A program made the position numbers and the translations under genes. Source: Pseudomonas sp. Irchel s3h17 (GTDB taxonomy: Bacteria; Pseudomonadota; Gammaproteobacteria; Pseudomonadales; Pseudomonadaceae). Taken from it: DNA of 64,000 nucleotides. How positions within the stretch are numbered: the stretch's first letter is position 1; every line of letters starts with the position of its first letter. This document shows positions 8,475 to 16,727 of the stretch, in pieces. The stretch is taken from the NCBI RefSeq assembly GCF_900187505.1, contig NZ_FYDL01000002.1:186001-250000 (forward strand). The letters are read 5' to 3'. The notes under the pieces are model-generated. The model was not told the origin of the DNA. It saw only the letters and a program-made list of their open reading frames with translations, and ran no database searches.

Positions 8475-9527
8475 TCAACCGCGTTGTGGTACTCCTTTCT
8501 GGCCAGCCTTGCGGTTTGGCGCCATGCCATTGGCCAGCAGGGTTTCCTCGACGGTCTCGTACTGCACACCGATGCGGTAGATTTCCCGCGCTTCCTTGCC
8601 GCTGGCGATTTCGCGGCCCAACTCATGAGCGACACGCACGGTCTGCTCGATCTGCTGTACGGAGCTGAAACGCTTGCCGTGGTGATCGATGATCGTGTCT
8701 TCGATACCCACCCGTGGGTGCATGCCCATGGCCAGCGCCATGGTGTTGAACGGCAATACGTTTTTCAGCAGCGACTCGGCGGTCACGGTGCAACCGTCCG
8801 GCGCACGGTGGATGAAGTTGAAGAAGTTGAACGGATTAGGACCGTCGAAACCACCGCCAATGCCGATCCAGGTCAGGTTCAACGGGCCCTTGTAGACGCC
8901 CCTGCGAACCAGGCGCTCGAGGGTTTCCAGCGCATGCATGCCGGTCAGCTGGAAGTGCGGCTGGATACCGTTGGCCATCAGGCGCTTGAGGTGCTCTGCG
9001 ACCCAGGCCGGGCCGGCCGGTACGGTCATCTCGCTGTAGGCGGCCTGGTAGGCCGGGTTGGCCAGGGAGGTGCCTTCCAGGTATTCCGGATACAGCAGCT
9101 CCATGATGTTCATTTGGGTGGTGTTGATCGCCACCGTGACCTGGTCCGGTTTTGGCGTCAGCTCAGCGAGCATGTGGCGGGTGTCGTCGGACAGCCATTT
9201 GGCCGCCTCGCCATCGCCTTCGGGGGCGAAGGAAATCGAGCCGCCGACCTGGATAATCATGTCCGGCACCGCTTCACGCACACCGGCAATCAGTTCGTTG
9301 AACTTGGACAAGCGCTTGGAGCCCTTGCCGTCCAGCTCGCGCACGTGCAAGTGCAGCACGGTGGCGCCGGCCTCGTAGCAGTCAACTGCCTTCTGCACCT
9401 GCTCGTCCATGGTCAGCGGAATGTCTTCCGGGAAGTCTTCCGGCATCCATTCAGGGCCGTAAGGGGCAACGGTGATCACCACCTTTTCCATGTTTTCTGG
9501 GTGCAGGGAATCGTCGAAGAATTGCAT
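8475..9527 (-). CDS. Beta-keto acid cleavage enzyme (BKACE, DUF849)
   Basis: A 350-residue protein. Zinc ligands are visible in TVLHLHVRELDGKGSKRLS (H59 and H61). VITVAPYG near residue 17 and QPHFQLTGMHALETLERLV fit the DUF849/BKACE TIM barrel. Family knowledge: these Zn enzymes condense a beta-keto acid with acetyl-CoA and release acetoacetate plus a new acyl-CoA; known members act on 3-keto-5-aminohexanoate, dehydrocarnitine and related compounds. Specificity cannot be read from sequence by eye. It lies between the TauD-type and MFS genes, which suggests that the cluster generates a beta-keto acid intermediate. Confidence 0.93.
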   Translation of the reverse strand: MQFFDDSLHPENMEKVVITVAPYGPEWMPEDFPEDIPLTMDEQVQKAVDCYEAGATVLHLHVRELDGKGSKRLSKFNELIAGVREAVPDMIIQVGGSISFAPEGDGEAAKWLSDDTRHMLAELTPKPDQVTVAINTTQMNIMELLYPEYLEGTSLANPAYQAAYSEMTVPAGPAWVAEHLKRLMANGIQPHFQLTGMHALETLERLVRRGVYKGPLNLTWIGIGGGFDGPNPFNFFNFIHRAPDGCTVTAESLLKNVLPFNTMALAMGMHPRVGIEDTIIDHHGKRFSSVQQIEQTVRVAHELGREIASGKEAREIYRIGVQYETVEETLLANGMAPNRKAGQKGVPQRG

Positions 9528-9601
9528 GAGTTACTCCAGTGTTTTTATTGTAAGGCACCCGGCAGACTTTGCCGGGGCAGACCAAGAGCAGGGGCTGGCG
9601 T

Positions 9602-10450
9602 TCAGTAGGTCTTGTCGCCAATGATGCCGGCACGTTCCATCTTGCGATGGCAGGGCGGGTAGTCCATGACGGCGTAATGCTGGGTACTGCGGTTGTCCCA
9701 GATGGCAATGCTGTTGGGACTCCAGCGCCAGCGCACCTGATACTCAGGGATGTAGGCCTGGCTGATCAGATAACGCAGCAGGTCGGACGCCCCCGGGTTG
9801 GCGTCCTGGCCGTAGCGCACCCGGTCAGCGGTGTGGTAGTTGCTCAAATGGGTGGTAAAGGCATTGACGAACAACACCTTCTCACCGGTTTCCGGATGGG
9901 TGCGCACCACTGGGTGCTCGGCATCCGGGTATTGGGCTTTGAGCGCCAGGCGCTTTTCGATCGGCATGGCCGCGCCGAAACTCGCTTCGATGCTGTGGCG
10001 GGCGCGCAGGCCGGCGATCTTCACCTTCACGTCTTCGGGCAGGCGATCGTAGGCCTGTACCATGTTCACCCACATGGTGTCGCCGCCCACCGGCGGGCAT
10101 TCCACGCAGCGCAACACGCACCCCATCGGTGGTGCCTCGCGCCAGGTAGCGTCGGTATGCCAAGCGTTTTCGTAGCGATCCATCGGCTGGTCCGGGCGCT
10201 TGTAGATCTGCACCAGGCCCGGGTGCTCTGGATCACTGCCGGCGACCGGATGATCCTCCAGCTCGCCGAAACGGCGAGCGAAGGCAACGTGTTCGGCGCG
10301 GGTGATGTCCTGGTCACGCAGGAACACCACACGGTGCTTGACCAGCTGGGCACGAATTTCGGCAAAAAGGCCGTCGTCGTGGATGGCGTCAGCAAGGTTG
10401 ACGCCTATGAGTTGTGCACCAATGTTGCAAGTTAATTGTTCTACTTTCAT
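9602..10450 (-). CDS. TauD/TfdA family Fe(II)/2-oxoglutarate dioxygenase
   Basis: A 282-residue protein of usual TauD length. The Fe(II)-binding HxD is in ENAWHTDATWRE (H98, D100). The distal His and 2-oxoglutarate-binding Arg are in the C-terminal WDNRSTQHYAVMDYP and the conserved Arg downstream. LVQIYKRPDQPMDRY replaces the usual TauD substrate loop, so taurine should not be assumed. These enzymes hydroxylate next to a leaving group (sulfonate, aryloxy, sulfate ester or quaternary amine). It starts 23 bases after the quinone oxidoreductase stop, so the two are cotranscribed. Confidence 0.93.
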   Translation of the reverse strand: MKVEQLTCNIGAQLIGVNLADAIHDDGLFAEIRAQLVKHRVVFLRDQDITRAEHVAFARRFGELEDHPVAGSDPEHPGLVQIYKRPDQPMDRYENAWHTDATWREAPPMGCVLRCVECPPVGGDTMWVNMVQAYDRLPEDVKVKIAGLRARHSIEASFGAAMPIEKRLALKAQYPDAEHPVVRTHPETGEKVLFVNAFTTHLSNYHTADRVRYGQDANPGASDLLRYLISQAYIPEYQVRWRWSPNSIAIWDNRSTQHYAVMDYPPCHRKMERAGIIGDKTY

Positions 10451-10473
10451 GGCAACCGGCTTCCTCAGATTCC

Positions 10474-11454
10474 TCAGATAACGAAAATCGACGACCCCGT
10501 GGTTTTGCGAGACTCCAGGTCACGGTGGGCCTGTACGGCATCCTGCAAGGCGTAGTGCTGGTTGATTTCGATCTTGATTCGACCGCTGCCCACGTGATCG
10601 AACAACTCGCCAGCCAGGGCGGCTTTTTCCGCCGGATCGGCGATGTAGTCGGCCAGCGCCGGACGGGTCAGGAACAGCGATCCTTTCATTGCCAGCAGCA
10701 CTGGGTCGAAGGCCGGGATCGGACCGGACGCGGTACCCACGCACACCATCAAACCACGGCGCTTGAGCGAGTCGAGCGAGCCCATGAAAGTGTTCTTGCC
10801 GACGCTGTCGAACACCACGTTGACGCCAACGCCGTCAGTCAGCTCGCGAACGCGCGGGGCGACGTCTTCATGGCTGTAATTGATGATGTGGTCGCAGCCG
10901 TGGGCCTTGGCGATTTCGCCCTTGCCTTCGGTGGAGACGGTACCGATCACCGTCAGGCCGAGCAGCTTGGCCCACTGCGAGACGATCATGCCCACACCAC
11001 CGGCGGCGGCGTGCAGCAACAGGGTGTCCCCAGGCTTGAAGTCGTAGAGACGACGCATCAGGTACGAAGATGTCAAGCCGCGCATGGTCATGGCCGCGGC
11101 GGTCTCGAAACTGATGGTTTCAGGCAGCTTGATCAGCGGTGCCGCTGGAATCAGGCGTTCGGTGCTATAGGCACCCAGGGTGTTGAGAAAGCCCGTGTAG
11201 GTGACACGATCCCCAACCGCGACATGGGTCACGCCCTCGCCGACGGCCTGCACCACACCGGAAGCCTCGACTCCCATGCCGTTGGCGAGCGGGATCGGGT
11301 AGGTACCGTTGCGGAAGTAGGTGTCGGCATAGTTCAGCCCGACCGCCACGTGACGAAGTCGAACCTGACCCGGACCTGGGTCGCCTACCTCGACATCTTC
11401 ATAGCGAAGGACTTCGGGACCACCGGTTTCGTAGAAGCGTACGGCTTTGGCCAT
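10474..11454 (-). CDS. Zinc-independent quinone oxidoreductase (QOR/MDR family)
   Basis: A 326-residue protein, the normal length for Qor. I chose the ATG at 11454 (MAKAVRFYETGGPEVL), since the family begins here; the 99 bases further upstream in frame are non-coding. The NADPH-binding motif AAAGGVGMIVSQWAKLLG is present, as are the family markers RNGTYPIPLANGMGVEASG and NYSHEDVA. No structural or catalytic zinc ligands are seen. It would reduce a quinone or an alpha,beta-unsaturated carbonyl. It is the first gene of the minus-strand catabolic operon, and the phased 15-bp motif lies 83-118 bases upstream. Confidence 0.93.
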   Translation of the reverse strand: MAKAVRFYETGGPEVLRYEDVEVGDPGPGQVRLRHVAVGLNYADTYFRNGTYPIPLANGMGVEASGVVQAVGEGVTHVAVGDRVTYTGFLNTLGAYSTERLIPAAPLIKLPETISFETAAAMTMRGLTSSYLMRRLYDFKPGDTLLLHAAAGGVGMIVSQWAKLLGLTVIGTVSTEGKGEIAKAHGCDHIINYSHEDVAPRVRELTDGVGVNVVFDSVGKNTFMGSLDSLKRRGLMVCVGTASGPIPAFDPVLLAMKGSLFLTRPALADYIADPAEKAALAGELFDHVGSGRIKIEINQHYALQDAVQAHRDLESRKTTGSSIFVI

Positions 11455-11536
11455 GCCTGTTTTTCTCCAATCTGCGATTTTGGCGTATGCCTGGAATTGC
11501 GTTGATTGGACTGTAGGCCGCAGGCTGACCGAATGC

Positions 11537-11572
11537 TTCTCATCAGACGACAAGGGCTTTTCATTTCATGAC
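11537..11572. promoter_or_regulatory. Tandem 15-bp motif upstream of the catabolic operon
   Basis: TTTTCATTTCATGAC at 11558-11572 is identical to the copy upstream of the AraC-family gene. A weaker copy (10 of 15 matches by my count) starts at 11537, again exactly 21 bp away, the same period as at 3513/3534. It lies before the minus-strand quinone oxidoreductase. The divergent LysR gene starts 139 bases to the right, so this 256-base intergenic region may carry sites for both regulators. Confidence 0.45.
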
Positions 11573-11710
11573 AAGGTTCCACGAGGGTTTCGAGGCCGGC
11601 GGGGCTGATCATTTCACCGTCACCACGACCCCGTGAGTCGGCGCTGCCATTCAGAAAAAAAGATATACACTCGGGCAAATCTATAAAAACAGCCCACCGG
11701 GTATTTCCCC

Positions 11711-12625
11711 ATGATGACCCTGCGTCAGATCCGTCACTTCATCGCCGTGGCTGAGACCGGCTCGATCTCGGCCGCCGCGCAAGCGGTGTACATCTCCCAA
11801 TCCACCTTGACCCTGGCCATCCAGCAACTTGAACAGGAAATCGGCGTCTGCCTGTTCAATCGCCACGCCAAAGGCATGACCCTGACCCACCAGGGCCATC
11901 AGTTCCTGCGCCAGGCACACTTGATCCTGGCCACGGTCGACAACGCCAAGCGCAGCCTCCAGCAAAGCACCGACCAGGTCGCCGGCCAGTTGACCGTTGG
12001 CGTCACCAGCCTGGTCGCCGGTTATTACCTCGCCGACTTGCTCACCCGCTTTCAACGCGCCTACCCCAACGTGGACATTCGCGTCATGGAAGACGAACGG
12101 CCCTATATCGAACATTTGCTGGTCAGCGGCGAGATCGACGTCGGGGTACTGATCCTCTCCAACCTCGAGGATCGCCATGCCTTGCAGACCGAGGTACTGA
12201 CCCACTCCCCCCATCGCCTGTGGCTGCCCGCCCAGCACCCGTTGCTGGAGCACGACAGCATCAACCTCGCCGATGTCGCCCGCGAGCCGCTGATTCAGTT
12301 GAACGTCGATGAAATGGACCGTACCGCCCAGCGCATGTGGCGAGCGGCATCCCTGCAACCGCGCATCACCCTGCGCACGGCCTCGACCGAAGCCGTGCGC
12401 AGCCTGGTGGCCGCCGGCCTGGGCGTGTCGATCCAGCCCGACATGACGTACCGCCCCTGGTCGCTGGAAGGCGACATCATCGAAGCCCGCCCCATTGCCG
12501 ACCTCAACCAGACCCTGGACGTCGGCCTCGCCTGGCGGCGCGGTGCGGCGCGCCCGGCGCTGGTCGACCCCTTCCTGACCGTCGCGCGTGAACAGCCCCA
12601 TGGCGGGCGCAAGCCATCTATTTAA
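11711..12625 (+). CDS. LysR-family transcriptional regulator
   Basis: A 304-residue protein. The N-terminal winged helix-turn-helix is typical (RQIRHFIAVAETGSISAAAQ, then SQSTLTLAIQQLEQEIG and LFNRHAKGMTLT). The effector-binding domain follows (TVGVTSLVAGYYLADLLTRF, ending with GLGVSIQPDMTYRPW). Two ATGs lie in series (11711 and 11714). It is divergent from the quinone oxidoreductase and points toward the polyamine genes that begin 101 bases after its stop, so it could control either side. The ligand is unknown. A polyamine or aminobutyraldehyde-related signal is plausible from position only. Confidence 0.93.
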   Translation: MMTLRQIRHFIAVAETGSISAAAQAVYISQSTLTLAIQQLEQEIGVCLFNRHAKGMTLTHQGHQFLRQAHLILATVDNAKRSLQQSTDQVAGQLTVGVTSLVAGYYLADLLTRFQRAYPNVDIRVMEDERPYIEHLLVSGEIDVGVLILSNLEDRHALQTEVLTHSPHRLWLPAQHPLLEHDSINLADVAREPLIQLNVDEMDRTAQRMWRAASLQPRITLRTASTEAVRSLVAAGLGVSIQPDMTYRPWSLEGDIIEARPIADLNQTLDVGLAWRRGAARPALVDPFLTVAREQPHGGRKPSI

Positions 12626-12726
12626 TCGAATGCTGCATTCAGTATTTGGTATTTGTCGTCCTCAAGTCCGACCACTAGTCTCTGTACATCTATAAGACGG
12701 TCGGGCCCCCAGTCACAGGGAGCACC

Positions 12727-14217
12727 ATGGCCATACAAGAAAAGAGAACCGGTAAAATGGCTGGCGCGCAGACTCCGTTGTCCACCGCATTGCTGATCGA
12801 TGGTGAATTGGTCGCCGGCCAGGGCTTCGTCGAGCCCATCCTCAACCCGGCCACCGGTGAAGTGCTGACGCACATTGCCGAAGCCAGCACCGAACAAGTC
12901 GAAGCCGCCATCCTCGCCGCCCACCGAGCCTTCCCCGGCTGGTCGCGAACCACGCCGCAACAGCGCTCGAACATCTTGCTCGGCATCGCCAACGCCATCG
13001 AAAAACAGGCCGACCTGCTCGCCCGCCTGGAGTCGCTGAACTGCGGCAAACCCCTGCACCTGGCCCGCCAGGACGACCTGAGCGCTACGGTCGACGTCTT
13101 CCGCTTCTTCGCCGGTGCCGTGCGCTGCCAGACCGGTCAGCTCAGCGGCGAGTACCTGCCGGGCTACACCAGCATGGTGCGCCGCGACCCCATCGGGGTG
13201 GTCGCCTCCATCGCGCCGTGGAACTACCCGATCATGATGGCCGCCTGGAAAATCGCCCCCGCACTGGCCGCCGGCAACACCCTGGTGTTCAAGCCGTCCG
13301 AACATACCCCGCTGTCGATTCTCGCCCTGGCACCGGCACTGGCCGATCTCCTTCCGCGTGGGGTGATCAACATCATCTGCGGGGGTGGCGAAGGCGTCGG
13401 CAGCCATCTGGTCAGCCACCCGAAAGTGCGCATGGTCTCGCTGACCGGCGACATCGTCACCGGGCAGAAGATTCTCCAGGCCGCCGCCAAGACCCTCAAG
13501 CGCACCCACCTGGAGCTCGGTGGCAAGGCACCGGTGATTGTCTGCAACGATGCCGACCTGCAAGCGGTGGTCGAGGGTGTGCGCAACTACGGCTACTACA
13601 ACGCCGGGCAAGACTGCACCGCCGCCTGCCGGATCTACGCCCAGGCCGGGATTCACGACAAACTGGTGGCCGAACTCGGCGCCGCCGTGGGCAGCCTGCG
13701 TTTTGCCGGCAAGCGCGATGCCGACAACGAGATCGGCCCGCTGATCAGCACCCGCCAGCGTGATCGCGTGGCCAGCTTCGTCGAGCGCGCACTGGGCCAA
13801 CCGCACATCGAGCGGGTGACCGGCGCGGCGGTGCATTCGGGCGCCGGTTTCTATTACCAGCCGACCCTGCTGGCCGGTTGCAAGCAGAGCGATGAAATCG
13901 TCCAGCGCGAGGTGTTCGGGCCGGTGGTCACCGTGACCCGTTTCGATGAGCTGGAACAGGCCGTGGACTGGGCCAACGATTCGGAATACGGCCTGGCCTC
14001 GTCGATCTGGACGCAGAACCTGGACAAGGCCATGCAGGTCGCAGCGCGCCTGCAGTACGGCTGCACCTGGATCAACAGTCACTTCATGCTGGTCAGCGAA
14101 ATGCCCCACGGCGGCTTGAAGCGCTCGGGTTACGGCAAAGACTTGTCCAGCGATTCGCTGCAGGACTACAGCGTGGTGCGACACATCATGGCGCGTCACG
14201 GTAATGACCTGAAATAA
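12727..14217 (+). CDS. Aldehyde dehydrogenase, PatD/gamma-aminobutyraldehyde dehydrogenase-like
   Basis: A 496-residue NAD(P)-dependent aldehyde dehydrogenase. Visible features are the cofactor-binding [20 protein letters not shown], the base Glu in LELGGKAPV, and the catalytic Cys297 in [14 protein letters not shown]. The C-terminal [20 protein letters not shown] is like YdcW/PatD and betaine-aldehyde-type enzymes. The start at 12727 has AGGGAG before it; an in-frame ATG at 12757 is the alternative. The gene is closely similar to the second aldehyde dehydrogenase at 18684, and the pair flanks the YdcSTUV transporter. The likely substrate is 4-aminobutyraldehyde or a related aminoaldehyde, oxidised to GABA or a homologue. 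Confidence 0.88.
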   Translation: MAIQEKRTGKMAGAQTPLSTALLIDGELVAGQGFVEPILNPATGEVLTHIAEASTEQVEAAILAAHRAFPGWSRTTPQQRSNILLGIANAIEKQADLLARLESLNCGKPLHLARQDDLSATVDVFRFFAGAVRCQTGQLSGEYLPGYTSMVRRDPIGVVASIAPWNYPIMMAAWKIAPALAAGNTLVFKPSEHTPLSILALAPALADLLPRGVINIICGGGEGVGSHLVSHPKVRMVSLTGDIVTGQKILQAAAKTLKRTHLELGGKAPVIVCNDADLQAVVEGVRNYGYYNAGQDCTAACRIYAQAGIHDKLVAELGAAVGSLRFAGKRDADNEIGPLISTRQRDRVASFVERALGQPHIERVTGAAVHSGAGFYYQPTLLAGCKQSDEIVQREVFGPVVTVTRFDELEQAVDWANDSEYGLASSIWTQNLDKAMQVAARLQYGCTWINSHFMLVSEMPHGGLKRSGYGKDLSSDSLQDYSVVRHIMARHGNDLK

Positions 14218-14304
14218 CACTACTAAGCTAATAACAAGCCGAATAGGCCAGTTACATCACGCTCAACACTGCCCCGACCATAATTTAAAGAAGAGGGAAA
14301 CCCC

Positions 14305-15456
14305 ATGTTCGTGCACAAGACCGCACTGTTTAGTGCAATCGCCACCGCACTGCTGGCCAGTGCCAGTGTTCAGGCCGCCGAACCGCTGAAGGCTGTTGGC
14401 GCTGGCGAAGGCCAGCTGGATATCGTCGCCTGGCCGGGCTACATCGAACGGGGCGAAAGCGACAAGGCGTACGACTGGGTGACCGGTTTCGAGAAGGAAA
14501 CCGGCTGCAAGGTCAACGTCAAGACCGCGGCCACCTCCGATGAAATGGTCAGCCTGATGGCCAAGGGCGGTTACGACCTGGTGACCGCTTCTGGCGACGC
14601 CTCGCTGCGCCTGATCGTCGGCAAGCGCGTGCAGCCGATCAACACCAGCCTGATCCCGAACTGGAAAAACCTCGACCCACGCCTGAAGGATGCCCCTTGG
14701 TACGTGGTCAACAAACAGACCTTTGGCACGCCCTACCAATGGGGTCCGAACGTGTTGATGTACAACACCAAGGTGTTCAAGCAGGCGCCCACCAGCTGGA
14801 GCGTGGTGTTCAACGCACAAAACCTGCCGGACGGCAAAGCCAACAAGGGTCGCGTGCAAGCCTATGACGGCCCGATCTACATCGCCGACGCGGCGCTGTA
14901 CCTCAAAAGCACCCAGCCGGAACTGGGCATCCAGAACCCGTACGAACTGACCGAAACCCAGTACAAGGCCGTGCTCGACTTGCTTCGGGCACAGCAGCCG
15001 TTGATCCACCGCTACTGGCATGACACCACCGTGCAGATGAGTGACTTCAAAAACGAAGGCGTGGTGGCTTCCGGTGCCTGGCCGTATCAGGTCAACGGCC
15101 TGATGAACGAGAAACAGCCGATCGCCTCCACCATCCCGAAAGAAGGCGCTACCGGTTGGGCCGACACCACCATGCTGCACGCCGAGGCCAAGCACCCGAA
15201 CTGCGCGTACAAGTGGATGGACTGGTCGCTGCAACCGAAAGTCCAGGGCGACGTCGCCGCCTGGTTCGGCTCGTTGCCAGCCGTGCCTGCCGCCTGCCAG
15301 GGCAGCGAACTGCTGGGCGCCGAAGGGTGCAAGACCAACGGCTTCGACCAGTTCGACAAGATCGCCTTCTGGAAAACCCCGCAGGCTGAGGGCGGCAAGT
15401 TCGTGCCGTACAGCCGCTGGACCCAGGACTACATCGCGATCATGGGCGGCCGTTAA
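14305..15456 (+). CDS. ydcS: Polyamine ABC transporter substrate-binding protein YdcS
   Basis: A 383-residue periplasmic protein with a signal peptide ending at SVQA-AEPL. I recognise it as the YdcS orthologue: IVAWPGYIERGESDKAYDWV, KTAATSDEMVSLMAKGGYDL, ASGDASLRLI, and the C-terminal YSRWTQDYIAIMGGR match the E. coli family closely. It belongs to the PotD/PotF superfamily. AGAGGG precedes the ATG. It is followed by the ATPase and two permeases in the order ydcT-ydcU-ydcV. Substrates in E. coli are thought to be polyamines. Between it and ydcT lies a REPIN, so transcription or message stability may differ across that gap. Confidence 0.93.
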   Translation: MFVHKTALFSAIATALLASASVQAAEPLKAVGAGEGQLDIVAWPGYIERGESDKAYDWVTGFEKETGCKVNVKTAATSDEMVSLMAKGGYDLVTASGDASLRLIVGKRVQPINTSLIPNWKNLDPRLKDAPWYVVNKQTFGTPYQWGPNVLMYNTKVFKQAPTSWSVVFNAQNLPDGKANKGRVQAYDGPIYIADAALYLKSTQPELGIQNPYELTETQYKAVLDLLRAQQPLIHRYWHDTTVQMSDFKNEGVVASGAWPYQVNGLMNEKQPIASTIPKEGATGWADTTMLHAEAKHPNCAYKWMDWSLQPKVQGDVAAWFGSLPAVPAACQGSELLGAEGCKTNGFDQFDKIAFWKTPQAEGGKFVPYSRWTQDYIAIMGGR

Positions 15457-15465
15457 GCCCGCCCC

Positions 15466-15596
15466 TGTGGCGAGGGAGCTTGCTCCCGCTCGAGCGCGAA
15501 GCGGTCGCAACACGACCATCGCGTTCTGACTGCAAAAACGCAATTGCAGGTTGACGACTGCTGCGCAGCCGAGCGGGAGCAAGCTCCCTCGCCACA
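15466..15596. repeat. REPIN (paired inverted REP)
   Basis: The arms 15466-15492 and 15570-15596 are perfect 27-bp inverted copies, each with an internal hairpin (GGGAGCTTGCTCCC core). About 77 bases lie between. It sits inside the ydcS-ydcT gap. Such elements spread with a RAYT transposase encoded elsewhere; none is in this window. Confidence 0.85.
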
Positions 15597-15688
15597 AAAG
15601 CTCACTGACATATCGATCGCGATGCAGATTTTTCAGACGTCCAGGCAGGGCCGCTGTGACAGCCCTCGCCTTTTTGGAGCACCGCACC

Positions 15689-16726
15689 ATGACGCTTGCA
15701 GTCCAGTTCACCAACGTTTCCCGTCTGTTCGGCGAAGTGAAAGCCGTAGACCGGGTTTCCATCGACATCCAGGACGGCGAGTTCTTTTCCATGCTCGGCC
15801 CATCCGGCTCGGGCAAAACCACCTGCCTGCGCCTGATCGCCGGTTTCGAACAACCGAGTGCCGGCTCCATCCGCATTCACGGCGAAGAGGCCGCCGGATT
15901 ACCGCCCTATCAGCGTGACGTGAACACCGTGTTCCAGGATTACGCGCTGTTCCCGCACATGAACGTTCGCGACAACGTCGCCTACGGATTGAAGGTCAAG
16001 GGGGTCGGCAAGGCCGAGCGCCTCAAGCGTGCCGAAGAGGCCCTGGACATGGTCGCCCTCGGCGGCTACGGCGAGCGCAAGCCGGTGCAACTGTCGGGCG
16101 GCCAGCGTCAGCGCGTGGCCCTGGCCCGCGCCCTGGTCAATCGCCCCCGGGTCCTGCTGCTCGACGAACCGCTGGGGGCACTGGACCTGAAGCTGCGCGA
16201 GCAAATGCAGGGCGAACTGAAAAAGCTCCAGCGCCAACTGGGCATTACCTTCATCTTCGTCACCCACGACCAGACCGAAGCCCTGTCGATGTCGGACCGC
16301 GTGGCGGTGTTCAACAAGGGCCGCATCGAGCAGGTCGATACCCCGCGTAACCTGTACATGAAGCCGGCGACCACCTTCGTTGCCGAATTCGTCGGCACCT
16401 CCAACGTGATTCGTGGCGAACTGGCGCAACAGCTGAACGGCAACGCCCACCCCTTCTCGATCCGCCCGGAACACGTGCGTTTCGCCGAAGGCCCGCTGGC
16501 CAGCCATGAGATCGAAGTCAGCGGCCTGCTGCACGATATCCAGTACCAGGGCAGTGCCACACGCTACGAACTGAAGCTGGAAAACGGCCAGACCCTGAAT
16601 ATCAGCCAGGCCAACAATCAGTGGAGCGACAGCGGCGCCCAGCACCAGACCGGGCAACGCGTCAGCGCACGCTGGGCGCGCGAGGCCATGATTGCGTTGC
16701 ACGACACCCTGGCGAGCGGGGTGTGA
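15689..16726 (+). CDS. ydcT: Polyamine ABC transporter ATP-binding protein YdcT
   Basis: A 345-residue ABC ATPase of the PotA type. I took the ATG at 15689 (MTLAVQFTNVSRLFGEVKAV) because GGAG precedes it and the family starts here; the frame continues upstream into the repeat. It has Walker A GPSGSGKTTCLRL, a Q-loop in TVFQDYALFPHMNV, the signature LSGGQRQRVALARAL, Walker B VLLLDEPLGALD and the switch THDQTEAL. A C-terminal TOBE-like regulatory domain follows from about residue 240. It ends one base before the ydcU ATG, and it energises import with YdcS, YdcU and YdcV. Confidence 0.93.
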   Translation: MTLAVQFTNVSRLFGEVKAVDRVSIDIQDGEFFSMLGPSGSGKTTCLRLIAGFEQPSAGSIRIHGEEAAGLPPYQRDVNTVFQDYALFPHMNVRDNVAYGLKVKGVGKAERLKRAEEALDMVALGGYGERKPVQLSGGQRQRVALARALVNRPRVLLLDEPLGALDLKLREQMQGELKKLQRQLGITFIFVTHDQTEALSMSDRVAVFNKGRIEQVDTPRNLYMKPATTFVAEFVGTSNVIRGELAQQLNGNAHPFSIRPEHVRFAEGPLASHEIEVSGLLHDIQYQGSATRYELKLENGQTLNISQANNQWSDSGAQHQTGQRVSARWAREAMIALHDTLASGV

Positions 16727-16727
16727 G

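Noticed and set aside
12622..14220. Minus-strand frame of 532 codons opposite the first aldehyde dehydrogenase
   Set aside because: The plus strand encodes a full aldehyde dehydrogenase with catalytic residues. The opposite product is His/Gly/Val-rich with no recognisable fold.
14263..15876. Minus-strand frame of 537 codons across ydcS
   Set aside because: It spans a real gene, an intergenic REPIN and the next gene start, which no single protein would do.
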